Below, in pieces: positions 33,391-46,155 of a stretch of DNA of 64,000 nucleotides (its first letter is position 1; the number at the start of each line of letters is the position of its first letter). Under the pieces are notes generated by a model. That model had not been told where the DNA came from, ran no database searches, and saw nothing but the letters and a program-made list of their open reading frames with translations. The stretch covers positions 248,001 to 312,000 of the forward strand of contig MU006104.1 of the NCBI GenBank assembly GCA_010093705.1, written 5' to 3'. A program made the position numbers and the translations under genes. The DNA is from Patellaria atrata CBS 101060 (taxonomy: Eukaryota; Ascomycota; Dothideomycetes; Patellariales; Patellariaceae).

Positions 33391-35416
33391 TCAATGGCCT
33401 CCCTTCACTTTGGAAAGGAACCACTTGAGTCCACTTTGACGTTTTGGCGGGAGGGCAAACGCACCATGGCCTCCGGTATCATCGTCAACTTCCGGTGGAA
33501 GATCTTCTAAGGCTAAAGCATCAGGCTCCTTCTGCCATCCGTAAAGAGCATCATCATCGGCACGCAGATCCGAAGGCGTTAATGTCATGCGAAGAGTCAT
33601 CTCGCGGTTTTCCAGGGCACTACTTAGCAAGCTCTGCTTCTTGTCAATATGGGCAGGTCGCTTGGAAGTTTGAGAATTAAGAGATGGGGTATTCGACATG
33701 TGTAGACGATTTAGGCGAAACACATCGTCAGCGACAGCAGGCGTAACAGGACTGTCCTCCGGGTAGCTACTGCTGTCATCAGCCGACAATTCATCCTCCT
33801 CATTGTCGTCAAGAAACAACATGGAATCGTCCTTCAAGAAAGTGTGAACGTCATTGCTGAAATTTGTGGCGTCCGCTCCCATGTTGAGCGTGAGTTTCGG
33901 TGGGCCTTCGTCCTCTAACATTGGAAATCCATATGCGACTACCTCTTCGAAACCTTGGTTTGAGGTGAGATAAGTTCTGACTTTACGCCTAGCTTTAGGA
34001 TCTTGGTAATGCTTTGTGTCGGCTTCTGAGTTGACCATGGTTGCGTTTCGGGGGAGAGCATTAGAACCTGCTCGAGATCTCGCGGGAAACGGTCGTTGTG
34101 CAGAAGTCGGAGTGGGTGGAACCGGTTGTGCTGACGATGTTGACGTTCGTGAAAAGGGTATTGATGTCAAGGAAAGGTTGCGGCGGAAGGATGACCTGCG
34201 AGGATGACTTTCTGGTCGCTGCTCCTGTATCGACATGTCTGTGGAATCGTCAGGCCTATCGAAGAAGAATTGGTTTAGGAAATCGGAGGCGTCGTAACGA
34301 TTATCGAGGGAACTAGTGGAATATGTTGCTGAGGCTATGTGGTCCTGGAATGTGAATTCGGCCTCCCTTACACCACAATCTTTACGAGTCTGATATTTTG
34401 GGTCCTTGCTACGAATCTGATCTCTTGGTTCGTTATGAAGATGATCTCTTGAGTCCCTGTTACGACTCTCAATACCTAAGTCCTTGGACTCAGTTTTGTA
34501 AGCACCTGCAAGCTTTGCTTGCTCTTCCTTTGAGAATTGGGACTTTTGAATTTTCTCTGGCAGGCAGTGAAACTGGTATCGGGCCTCGTCAGCAAGACGA
34601 AGGCGCTCGAGAGGAGAGTAGAAACTTGTTCTGCGGTTATTAAAGAGATCAGCGTAGGTTATACTTTATTGAGGGATATAGCCGTATGCAGGAACAGCAC
34701 ACGGATTTGTGAGAAAGACGCATGGGCGGCGGCTCGCATGGATGCAGTCGAGAGCTTTGGAGAGTCAAGTAGCAACAAGACTGTCAAAGTTCGACATGCG
34801 ATCTTCATGCAGGAGAAACGAAGTGCGTTATTGACCGCCAATTTAGTTCAACGCTTGCATGGTTCTGGTATAAGCGAGCACGGCGGGGGGAAGGGGCCCT
34901 TGGATGTTTCTTGCCCAAGACAGAACCCAAGGAAAAGTTAAAGGAAGTAACGACTTGTAGTGGGATAGCTCCGATGACCCAGGGATCCCGATCTTCGAAA
35001 ATAAAAAAAAATAAAAAAAAGAAAAAACATAAAACGTACTGTATTTTAGCAGGGAGCACTTCAAATACTTTCGCTTCCGAATTCATCAGTCCCCCTTCCG
35101 CAGCTATCAGTTCCGCTAAAGTTGAGTGCTCCGGTTCTAGTGGCTTCATTATCATGCCGGTGCGCACCGCAAGTGAGCTGAGTGACTGGAGTGACGACGA
35201 GGATCGTAAACCCAAGGGTTTATGTGATAGGCCCTCAGATTGGCCGAGCTGTGCCCTCAAATATAACGAGTTCTTTTTACGGAGCTGACGAAGAATAGAA
35301 GGAGGGAGGGGTGCAAAACCTCCAGTTGATAAAGACAACACGGATGACTTTGATTTCAGATTGTTCTTGTTCGGTGCAGCAGCTGGCCGCACCAATTTGC
35401 CGTTGTTGCCATACAT
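33391..35416 (-). CDS. Hypothetical low-complexity protein, probably two exons
   Basis: I do not recognise it. The proposed exons are 35416-35040 and 34630-33391, giving 538 residues. The donor CA|GTACGT and the acceptor CGCAG match in phase and join LPAKIQ to TSFYSPLERLRLADEARYQF. The segment upstream of the inner Met at 34236 is open and protein-like (PEKIQKSQFSKEEQAKLAG), so the two frames belong together. The protein is Ser-, Asp- and Arg-rich and mostly disordered, with an acidic middle (SMLFLDDNEEDELSADDSSS) and a basic C-terminus (SGLKWFLSKVKGGH). The intron would be 409 nt, long for this genome, so a small exon inside it could have been missed. A two-gene reading is the alternative. 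Confidence 0.55.
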
Positions 35417-38400
35417 GGCTGTTACAGCGAAGCACCAGAAGGTACGCCTTGCAGCAAGAGCGAACCCTTGGAATGTCGTGCTGCCTACCTAGACTAGGTA
35501 GAGGTGAGATTCAGCTAGTCGAGCATGAATTGGAGCATGAGAGATCATCAACAAGTGGCGCTCCAGTGGAACAGAATAATTGACGTGGACAAGGTGAGAT
35601 GTTTTTTGTTATTGTAGAATTATTATTTCAAACAAAAATATTGTGGTGGTGACTAGACAAACGCGCCTCGCCTACAAGGTGCGCGAGTTCACGATAGAAC
35701 TGCAGTATCACGAGTATTTTCACTTAACTTTACTTCACCTTTTATTGCACCCAAAAACAAGGCCCCAACACTCAAAGGGCAGCCACCCACCAGAACAGCC
35801 CTCTTTTTTGCTACATGTCTGCTTGATGGTCAAGGATTCAGAACACTGATTGTTTTTACAGCCTTCTGGGAGGGCAACGGCTCAGACGTGGACATGAAGC
35901 AGACCTGACAGCCAATCGAGTTTCTATATCGAGACTGAATGCGTTGGCTTCCCGGTTTAAATCATCCCTTCTTACAGTACTTACAGGTCTACGGGAAGGT
36001 GTTCAGTCTGAATAACTCCGAGCTGATTTCGATCCTCATGTCTTCGATGTATACTATTGGTAGTTAAGTTGAAGCTGCAAGGGGGTCCAACCTACAGCTG
36101 TTGTTAATCCCGTACTGAGGGACCAAGGGGACACTTCAAGTACAGAATGAGTAAACGGTACAGACTTGTTTCAGACATCGATAACCTTAAGCACAAGGAG
36201 TCTACCTATACAGTTTTCAAAGCACCACGTGGTCAGCAAGGTGGGCAGAATCCTGACTCTCGAATCATCATCCACCAAGTGGCGTCTAGAGATACCCCCG
36301 CATTATTATACCTGAGTCATTTTCTCCAGTGAATCTGTCTTTACTTATGATGTTATGGTTCGGCGGATCAACCGTATTTAGCATCATTAGAGATCTCCAA
36401 CCAGCAAGTTGACTCTGTCAAACTGAACTTCATGCATCTGCTCCGTTCCCGTCCAGAGTTCCACTGTTCCAGACATCAAGAGAGCTGAAAGTACAAGTAG
36501 AAGGGAAGTAGATTATACATTCGTAAGAACTCGTATCTGTAGCTCTAAAGCGTACGGCAGCTCGCCATGGCCGTCATGTGGGAGCTCTCGCGTGGGTTTG
36601 GCGAACGTTTCCGGTCTCACATTATAGTCATTATTGATGTCGGTAGGTAGATACTATCGAACATGTTGTACTCTACAGGTGTGGGATCACTGCATTGGGC
36701 TATCATAGGTTATTCAAGTTGAAACAATCTAACACAGACTTCAACAAGGTAAATCTTAACGCAAGAAACAAATCATTAAATCTCGGAGATCTCATTTGCC
36801 AAAGACGAAAAGAGCCCATAAATCCATCGAATCCCCCATCGGACCCGGATGATCTCACTCATAGTTCTTTTAATTCTTTGGAAGCAACAACCCCTCAGCA
36901 CACGCCTTTCGTTTTCCAACGTACAAGCCGGAGTAGAGCTATCAAACTATCACGGTCCACCAGGAGGTCTGGGGAATCTCCAGCATGAGGTTGGCGGCCA
37001 TCCTTGGGCCATGATCCGAAGCGTACTGCGTATATACGAATTATCTGTACGATTACTGGTTGGGAGTGAGTAGTGATAAGCTTTTACCCGCGCCAGGTGA
37101 GCACTACAGTATGAGTTTCAGACGATGCGGACATGCTACCGCCTGTTGGTTATCCAGATCGGGCGTCAGCACCCACTCCTATACCTGACTTGATTCTAGT
37201 GGTAGAAACATTTCGCCTTACCTAGGCCCTCTTGGGAAGCACGTGGGAAGACGGGAATAAGTTGGAAACCTTTAGGTAACCTCCGTACAATAACGGTACG
37301 ACTACATACAAGTAAGGTATACCTAACAGGCATGTTGAAGCATCAGCCATATGCACGAGATCCTCCTCAAGGTGACAAGATCAGCTCCCACATTATCTGT
37401 GTGACCGTACAGGCGTCCACTTTATTCAAGAGAAGCTATCGCAAGTCGAGTATTATTTTCGTAGAGATATAGGACTAAACACAGGCCACCCCACTTCGAA
37501 ATTTTGCCAAAAGAACGAATATCGCCCTAATGGAAAGAACCTTCTTTCGAACATGTTTCAGGATGCGCCAACCATGGCAAAATCTCCTAAGAATTGGCAT
37601 GATCATCCCTGGATGGCGGAAGCCATACAGCCTTGACCCAGCGGGATCCCTTATCGCGGGGATAAACTGATAAAAACCTAAGGTATCCGATTACTCCACT
37701 CACTAATTTGTTCCCAGAGATATGTTTTCGACGTCGTTCGGGATAACTTCCGGACAGTTGATCCCAGCTTTCGCGAACAGCCGCAAATTTTCAATCTTCG
37801 ACAGACATATCTAGATCAATCTAGCCATCGTTGAACAATTTCCCCATCAGTCAATTCAGCGTACCGGTACTCCGTATCCGAATTTATGGTGGATCTCCCA
37901 AATCGGAAATGGCATCAAAGCCTAAATCTTTCCGCTACGGACACGTAAACACATCGTACTGCACAAGCAAATTCTCGTTTCCGTTCTTATGTTGGAAATC
38001 CACTGTAGTCGATCAACGAATACCTTATCACTATCAAGGTGGCTTAAGGACCAGGCCAAGGGTGGCACAGGATTCCAACACGACGCTATCAGCATGTTTC
38101 TTGATATGCGCAACGACGGAAGATGAGGGGTCCGTACTGTGGGCCTATTCGAACGGTTTACGTGATTCTTAAATCATGGACTTATTAGCTTCCCCTGGAC
38201 AACTGCGAATATTGCGATCTTTCAATGAAACAACAGATCCTAAGCGTTGTCCACGCGGGTATTAAGATGATTACTGGCCAAAATCTACTTATGTCTAGGG
38301 CGTCTTAAGTCGCTGTTTGTATGCTTTGCGCCTTGGTGGTTAAAAACATCTTGGACTCAACATGTTGATCTAACGGATCCAAATGGAATCTATGTTTACT

Positions 38401-41060
38401 CGAAACACCACGAGCAACCATAATCGTTGGAGATCTGGTCCCAATTTCTGACACCTCTTACAAAAAGCGAATTACCGAAGAGACGGTCACAACACTTGTT
38501 CTCCATGATCAGCCTCCTACGCGCTGTCATGTGCTAGTACATGTCTGCCGCAACAGTTTGTCAACTTTTCTAGATAATCCCACTACTGTCTATCTCGGGG
38601 TAAGTATTCCTTCGAAGCAAAGCACGGGTTTGAAGATTTTTTCTGCATGTACTGTGTCTTGGTTTCATATTGCTTCCTACAAGACGTAACCATGCATGTC
38701 AAGCGACAATTAAGACATGATCTTAAGTTACACCACATTCCTCCACGTTTCTTGGTCTCGTCTCACTTCATCGTCCTACATATGTTTTTTATTACTCAAA
38801 GCAGAGCATCTTCACTAGTTCCACCCATGGCTTTTCCTATAATCGGTTCCCCTTCGGGTTGACAGAGATAAAACGAACAAGCGTCTAGTCATAGGTCGAC
38901 TTCAGAACACAACTCAACATCATTTTAATCGGTACTTGATCCAGATCTTCATAATCGGCCATAAAATCTTGCTACTACCCGCAGTCAACACTTCCATTGC
39001 CGATCAACCGCGACGAATACGAAGTAGCGTCGCCTACTTTTCGCTCCGCTCCATACCACTTCGAGCACCACGATCATCGTCTTACATGTTCTCGTAGGCC
39101 ACCTTAAAAGGACTAGCAGTAGATTCCGAACATTACTTGGACATTCCATGAGCTTCGGTGGATTATGACATTTCTACTTTGTCAAGCGCCTTTCGTCACC
39201 TCCAGGTAGATGTAAAAGGGCTATCTCTATACTAACACAGTTCTATCAACGTCCAAATAGCGTCTACTAGCGTCAGATCCATGATGATTGAAGACTATGC
39301 TCCAGATCGATCTACGGGAACGAAGCTACTGTTCTAAGTCAAACCTAGATACTATAGCTATGCATGACTGCTATTAATCGGCTTCTGGTAGTGTAAGTTA
39401 AACTTCGTTCTAACTGCCGACAAATCCAAACACTCAACCAATTGCTTGTAACGCATGACACGTTTTGTTTGACAGTTCGGAAAACTAGAATCAGGGGAGC
39501 TAAAGTTGTATGAAACGTGGCGGAAAAGCCATAAGGTTCTACAACCTCGGAACGAAAAATATCACCTTACTCTACACCGCAGATGGATACCTCAATCCTA
39601 AATTTTCAAGAATCGGATTTCAGAAAACTGTGACTTAGTATGAAATCAACAATCAACATTAGATGCTGCCTGGGACGGTGCTCTCTTACCACGTGGTACG
39701 CACGTGGGCGTATTTGCATGAAATGCTGCGTTACCGTATGAATCGCAAATCCAAAGCCTGCATTATACAAATCGGTAATTGAAAGGCGTAAAAGGTAGCC
39801 GGAAGCAGTTTCTGTTGACCTCGCAGACGCAATGTCACCCATTAAGTTTCATTCGGTCCTTGTTCTCCCTTATCTGTAGGTGTGCTACTCTTCAGACACT
39901 GAATGAAATCTGAGTTCAAGAGCATTCTGTTTCGGCGCCAAATCAGAGATAGCACCTGTACTATCTATAGATTTTCATTCCTCGTCTGCTTTCACTATCC
40001 TCTCTTGCTATGTTAGCCTTCCGATCAACTCGAGGGATGAAGTCCGAAACATACAATGTAGCGCTAAATCCACCTACGACTCTGATCTTTTCTTATGTCA
40101 CTTCATATGTTCAATATCTCGCAACAAGGCTCAGGTTCTGATGATGCTCACGAGAGTTATACGCAGGTCAATACGAACGAAGGGGTTACACATAAACTTC
40201 CTCACCATCTACTCACTTAAATTGAGCACGCCCATCGTGGACAAATTTCCACTTATGTCCCTTGATGTTTTAGAGGGATCTTCTTGCCTGAGGTATTGTA
40301 GTCTTTCTTACCCTCATCATCGCTTTTCATCCATTCATTTCCCATCGCTCTAACGACGTGGCTTTGCCCTATCTACCATGACGCGAACGTCTCTGCCTAA
40401 TTATCACCTAGCGTCAACGCGCACGTATTCGCTCTGACGCCTCTACTCCTTTTCGAAGCTCAACTGCGGCGCCTGCATGTCACAACCTTTTCTGCTCTCC
40501 CATGATGATATACTCGGCTTGCCATCCGTCAATGTATGGGGGATTGCAACTCCACCGTACGGAATGTTCGGGGTCTACGGATGTGTTCTATGTGGACGGT
40601 AGCAGCGTCAACGATGCGGGTCGTCAATCGCTGTGAACGACAATGATACGGTTGGGTTTCTCCGGGGTGTTCACGGTGAGATTACAGCAACGGGTGAGTG
40701 AGGAGCAAAAAATGTGTGTACTGTATAGAAACACGCCTGCGAAGAGATAGACCTGAATGGCCAGACCGTTTGAACTGCATAAACAATGGAAGTGTGCCAT
40801 TATTGCAGATATAATAGTACACCGCTAGATCTAGTAACCGTTCAGCACTCAGGGAGAATCCAGTGCAACCAGGGACGTACTGCTTCAGACCACCGTGTGT
40901 ACTCTGCAATCCCCACGGATACGCGCAAAGGAGCAAGTAACCCATTTCCGCATTCAAGAAGTTCCCGTCATCTAGTCATCTCATTGTTCTACCTATAATT
41001 CACCTCAATCCCATCTCAATCCCACACGCCGAAATACAAACCAGAGTTTCCTTCTTCGCC
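35417..41060. other. 5.6-kb gene-poor stretch
   Basis: No frame longer than about 115 codons and none that looks like protein, on either strand. Base composition is ordinary and I do not see the strong TA bias of RIP-mutated repeats. Scattered long pyrimidine runs and short frames could be relics of a gene or repeat too decayed to name. Confidence 0.5.
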
Positions 41061-42170
41061 TCACCACGCCCACAGAAAACAGCGCATACTCTGGATCCCG
41101 AACGCCATCTCGGGCGCCTCCCAGTAATCGACCCAGCTGTCCCTTCCGTTCCAGTCGAAATCCGCGATGTTATCGCCCTTGCACTTTTGCTGTCTAAAGG
41201 AACATCAGATACAGGAGCAAAGTAGACGGTTGGAGTGATATCATGGGGAGGTTGCTTACGGGAAGACGGTACATGCGGATGTCGTCTCCGTGTACATTGA
41301 GCTGACGTGTCTTGCGAGGTGTGGTGGGAGGTCAACTTGGTAAGAGAAAGAGTTAGTTCTATTTTAGCATTCCGTTGCGACGCAGGATCGAAGGTTTGAC
41401 AATGAGCGGAAATTGGGTCGAGGACATACCGCAATCTCCATCCTCCACGGTGAGAGTCTCACAGGTTCCGCTGTGGTTCTCCCCCGTGCAGAGGGTGATG
41501 TCGTTCTTTGGGATTCTGTGACGGAACGGTGAGTATCATTGCTGAGTGGTGTGTATAACCGAGATATGGGAACTCACGCAGGCTTGCACCCTACAGACTC
41601 GATATCGTTCTCCCATCCGATTGTAGAGAGATCCTCGATGCCTGGGTATTCGTACCAAGCCAGGCCGGCGGGGCTGGTATTCACATCTCTGTCCGATCGC
41701 ACCGTTAGCTAAGAATATCCGGACGGACTGCTAAGAGCAAGGAAACCAGGTCCCCCTGAAAGTAGAAAGGGCGAGTGAGAAGCACACACCTGGCTACCCA
41801 GCACGTCCATTGGGGTGAAATCCAGAACGAATTGATCTTGTTCTGAAACCAAGGATCGAGGTTCCCTGGGATACGTTAACTGTCGTCCTCGACAAAGGGT
41901 TGGAGGTTACGGGCACGTACACGGTCCACCGAATATCCCTAAATTGGCGGTACACTGGCCGGTTAAATGGGTGCCTGTGCAGAGGTAGAAGCCTTCCTCG
42001 TGTGGATCACCCCATGGTCCGCTACGTCTATGTGAGTTAGAAATGATGGATGGAGTGAATGAGGAACGGAGTAAGTACCTATCGAGGGTGGAGGTGTGAT
42101 TTACGGTTGTGGGCGCGGCGGAGGAGAAGCTAGCCAGGAAAGAGAGAGTAACGATTATTGTGAACTTCAT
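41061..42170 (-). CDS. Secreted cysteine-rich protein with two tandem three-exon repeats (beta/gamma-crystallin-like?)
   Basis: Seven exons: 42170-42079, 42027-41921, 41865-41790, 41688-41578, 41515-41430, 41335-41260, 41193-41061, giving 226 residues. Residues 1-19 (MKFTIIVTLSFLASFSSAA) are a signal peptide. A dibasic site (LDRRSG), created across the first splice junction, could be a Kex2 cleavage point. The mature part is a duplication: YLCTGTHLTGQC in the first half matches TLCTGENHSGTC in the second; KINSFW matches HVSSMY; NDIESVGC matches FGIQSMRC. Exons 3 and 6 are both 76 nt, and intron phases match (2,1,2 in each half). It has 11 Cys by my count and is Trp-rich. The CTG-x(4)-G-x-C layout resembles crystallin-type Greek-key domains of small fungal secreted proteins, a tentative family call. 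Likely exported, role unknown. Confidence 0.75.
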
Positions 42171-42297
42171 CTTGAATCCTTTATCAATCACTTGTCTTCG
42201 AGTGGTATTTGAATCTTCAACTTCGGAGTTGAGTCGTTGTGTCTGCGGTTCTTAATAGGTAGTTCTGTCGAGTGTATATGCGCACAACACCACATGG

Positions 42298-42307
42298 TAT
42301 ATATATA
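42298..42307 (-). promoter_or_regulatory. TATA-like box of the secreted-protein gene
   Basis: A TATATATATA run lies about 130 bp before the ATG at 42170, a plausible core-promoter position. Confidence 0.35.
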
Positions 42308-44828
42308 CTCGGTATCATTGCTGACAGAACAATATTCAAGACACTCACGCCCTAGCTGATACATTTTTGTGTCAAATTATCTTTGTTCTTCAGCTCCGAC
42401 TTTTGTTTTTGGGAATTTGGGTTTGATGCCCTGTCGAATACGAACAGCTGAGATGACAAGGAGTCTGAGCGTTGCTGAGCACAACCACGAGATTGAGGAT
42501 AGATAATCTTCGTCCAGATATCAGTAAAGGGATAATGTGTGGAGGATGACCATGGAATCTAGATTGTGGATTAATAATGTGCACTGTAAGCACAACTGCA
42601 CAACCATATCCCAATAATGCTCTGGTCATATCAAGTATTCGTGACTGTTCTCATGATATAAAGCAATACAACGTATAATTTGATGATCGTCGATAGTCAA
42701 TCCTTTCTTGGAGGTTAACATACGTTTCTCTCGATGGTTAACCTTAATACCCCGTAGGATGAACCATCAGCCGTAGACACGAAGTCACAGATTCCAGGCG
42801 TTCTTCTGTTTGTAAAGTTATTGATTACCTCTTGAGAAATATTATATGCTTCAGCCATGCCGTTCAAGAGAACAAAACACCGCAATATGATCCACGGTAG
42901 TGTTTGGATCCACGGTAAGACCTGAGGTTACATTCTACAGCTTCATAAGTCTCAAGAGACGGCATTCTAGCCCTTTGATCGGTATTTCAATTAGGTTTAG
43001 TCTCCTACGCATCAGTTCATATTCTGACCGGAACCGGTTTCTCCAGAACTTACTCACAAAGAGCAACCCCTTGGACTCTACCGCAAGCTGATCAAGACCT
43101 TTTGACCGGAATAGCTCCCGAGGTAACTGCATCTTCGTCCCCTGTCGACTGAGATTCGAAGCTAATGGAGACGGGAAAGAGACACCCACCGACATAGCAA
43201 AGAGGGAAACCGCGAAGCACGGCAACGAGACACCGCAATAGTACTAAGACCGCGGGTCTTTTTGCCGTCCTTACCTCAAATAAGCCCCTGATACGGACGG
43301 TCGAATAGTCTAGTGGTACGATCAAAGCCTAATGCTGCACCTGGCAAACCAATATCGAAAACTCAGGATTCGAGACCTAGTTCCGCCAGGTTGGGAATGC
43401 TCAATTGGACACAATGGAGCTGTATATGGTTGGCCGAGAAAGACCTTCGTGTCAAGAACGGTAGACATATCCACAGCGCTGTTAAGCTAGCATTGATCCT
43501 AGATCCCGTCAATATTTTTTAAAAACTTTATTTTTGGTCGTTTCATAGACAGTATCGTTGAAGAGGATACAAAGATGTTGGTCAGCATAAGAAGGAATTT
43601 AGCTTGGGCTGCAGGAGGGGAGTCAAAACTCCAACGGGAAGCACTATCCTACATCTACCTCTCGGTGATTCGTGATTCCTGATTGAAGTATAGTGACACA
43701 CTGTCTACTGAAGATGAATGTGATAAACTCTAGAGCTATATAGAGTCTTCATGCACATTCAACATCGCGAATACAGCAAAGAATCGAAGAGATGTACCTA
43801 ACCTTAACTACAAGGAGCAAACTGAAAACCACCGTTGGCTTAAGGGATGTGGTTTTTCACTGGCATATAGATAGGAAGCACCTCCGTAGGATATTCACCC
43901 CAATGGCCATTACACTACAGTAGTATTGGTTTTTGTTTTTTCCGTCATATACTACACCTGCTGTTCTCAATGATGTATGCACGGCTAGGACACAATGAAA
44001 GCAGGCCGATGATAAGAGGAACCCAAAAGAACAGGGAACCGCTGGATATTCGAGAAACACAAAAAACCAAGGGAATTGATTTTGCTGAGGCGAATCAAAT
44101 CAGAGTATTATAATTAGGAGATTCCGTCCTCTTCCAGTGTCAAGTGACGGGAGGATCTTTAAGGTAAGCATCCACAACCCGATGCATGAGCCCACGACCA
44201 GTTGCATCGCAGGAGGTTGACTTGAGCAAGTACGGCGTACTAAGGTACCACTGGACGAAAGTCCTTGAAATTCAAACCTAAAGACGAAGGGATTTTTGAA
44301 AGATATGATGGGATATGAGACTCGATTTCTGCAGTGGCGATTTGAGAGAAGGAAGGTACGACGTTGATGAAGAGGAGCAGTTATGGAAGGAACGGCGTAG
44401 AAGGGATGAGAGTGAGTTGGGCGAACTATATGATGCCATGTGAGACGACCAACTTGAGATAGCACACCGCACTGAGAGCCATTATTGCGTGATAAGAGAT
44501 CAAGCTAGTAAAACGAGTAAGATGATATAGGTAAGGAAAGCCGCGAGCTACTGTGAAATTTGAACACAAGAGCTGAACGAAGCCCACGGGTTGGTGTTTC
44601 ATTGCTCAATGAATTGGGAATATGCTTTCCTTACATACCGAGGTTTAAGACATACCTTAGACCGCCATGCCCGTTCCCTTCTTCTGTATCATAAAACGAG
44701 CTTCGAGCAGAATCTCACCCATCTTGCTCCCCGATGTGTAAATCCTCCTGGCGCAAAGCGTATGTTTACCTTCAAGGAGTTCGAACGACAGATCACCTTA
44801 GCATCGATGAGCGCTGAGCGCTGAGTAT

Positions 44829-45149
44829 ATGAATATTCGAACAGCGTTCCGTACAATATCCTGCGTCCGATGGAGCAGAGGTCATCCTGCAACCCGAAGA
44901 TTCTCATCGCATCGTCTTAGCAACCCACGAACTCCATCTCAGCAACCTCCAATAATCTTCCCATCCACAGAACACCCTCCAGCCGTCACCAAAAACCCAC
45001 CTTATCCACCACAATCCACGCGAGCGAAACGAACTTCAGGGAAACAGACGGGAAACCCAGGAGACACAAAAGTCGCACCTCACCGTTACGTTGCACCCGA
45101 ACCGAAGACCCACAAGCAGACGCCACACCCGCCGAGCATCCCGTTTTAG
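44829..45149 (+). CDS. Small Pro/Arg-rich frame with a mitochondrial-like N-terminus (doubtful)
   Basis: A 106-residue frame begins MNIRTAFRTISCVRWSRG and continues with Arg/Ser-rich, acid-free sequence to about residue 30, as in a mitochondrial presequence. It ends in Pro/Lys/His-rich sequence. A similarly long frame on the opposite strand and the lack of any known match leave this weak. It could be a short protein, an exon, or chance. Confidence 0.25.
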   Translation: MNIRTAFRTISCVRWSRGHPATRRFSSHRLSNPRTPSQQPPIIFPSTEHPPAVTKNPPYPPQSTRAKRTSGKQTGNPGDTKVAPHRYVAPEPKTHKQTPHPPSIPF

Positions 45150-46155
45150 CATTACGAGGGGGGCGCCTAAAAAGGCTAAAACCAACTCCTCCTCCTCTCC
45201 CATAGGTATTCGCCATCACATAAGGTATACAACTACACTCATCGCATCTACAGTACTCCATAAAGTTGAACCGCATCCATGATCCCACGTAAACTATAGT
45301 ACATAGCACAGACTATTGTTGAGAAAAAGCTGCTGGTAAGGGAGTACGACAGGGTAGGACACGGGGAGAGATGGTGTGCGTCGTGCTACGTTACCGACGA
45401 GGTGATATTAAGGGCCAAGGGCGTTGCGCAGAGGTAACCATCGGCGAGCCTCCCGGTCGCATCGTGGGTTTACGTGTTGTGGATTGTTTAATGGCGTGAA
45501 GGATTGAGCTAAACAGATAATATGCGTAAGGTCGAAGTACTTTGTAGGGTTAGGCATGTCGAGTGTCATTTTTATTGGAGGATCGAATGATGGATGGTGT
45601 GGATGCTGGGGTTAGATCAAGATATGTATGTTACTACAGGAATAAAAGCTTGATTACCTGTTGTGGTTTGAGAGAACTGCAAGGTAAAACAGGGATTGGA
45701 GACATGGTATGGTATAACAAATCCTGTAATTAAGAGTCACTTGAGGATGGGCAGTGTTCACGATAAAACATATCAAAAGACAGACTTGAGCAGTAGACTG
45801 ATGTGTGTGCAATGTGTGTATTTTTATGAGTTGGCTCATATTGGCCAACCGGATTTATGCCAAACCAAACCACTTGATGAAAGCATGTAATGATTAAAGC
45901 TTTCACCTAGGGTATCCATCGCCAATGTAGAGCAGAGCATGACATTAATTATCCATTTCGTGATTCCTTCGCTACAAATGCAATTGATCTGAGATCAAAG
46001 TAAACAAAGAACAGGCAGCAGACATGGTCTGAATTTTTCCACCAAATAAGGCAACAGCAGCATAACATCCCCAGAAGTGAAACCTGAGGAAGTTTGCTCG
46101 TTGCATGAGAGAAGAGTAGACGCGTAACATGAGGCGCGATTTGAACGCGACATGT

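Larger units (their letters stand above)
42171..46155. other. 4-kb gene-poor stretch
   Basis: Only short frames. It includes a tRNA-like fragment near 43299 and one small candidate frame at 44829-45149 (listed separately). I see no other structure. Confidence 0.45.

Noticed and set aside
34537-34941. 134-codon plus-strand frame
   Set aside because: Lies antisense to the exon 2/intron boundary of the hypothetical gene; no domain seen, so not called a gene.
35417-41060. Decayed retroelement
   Set aside because: I looked for characteristic motifs and terminal repeats and found none that I could defend.
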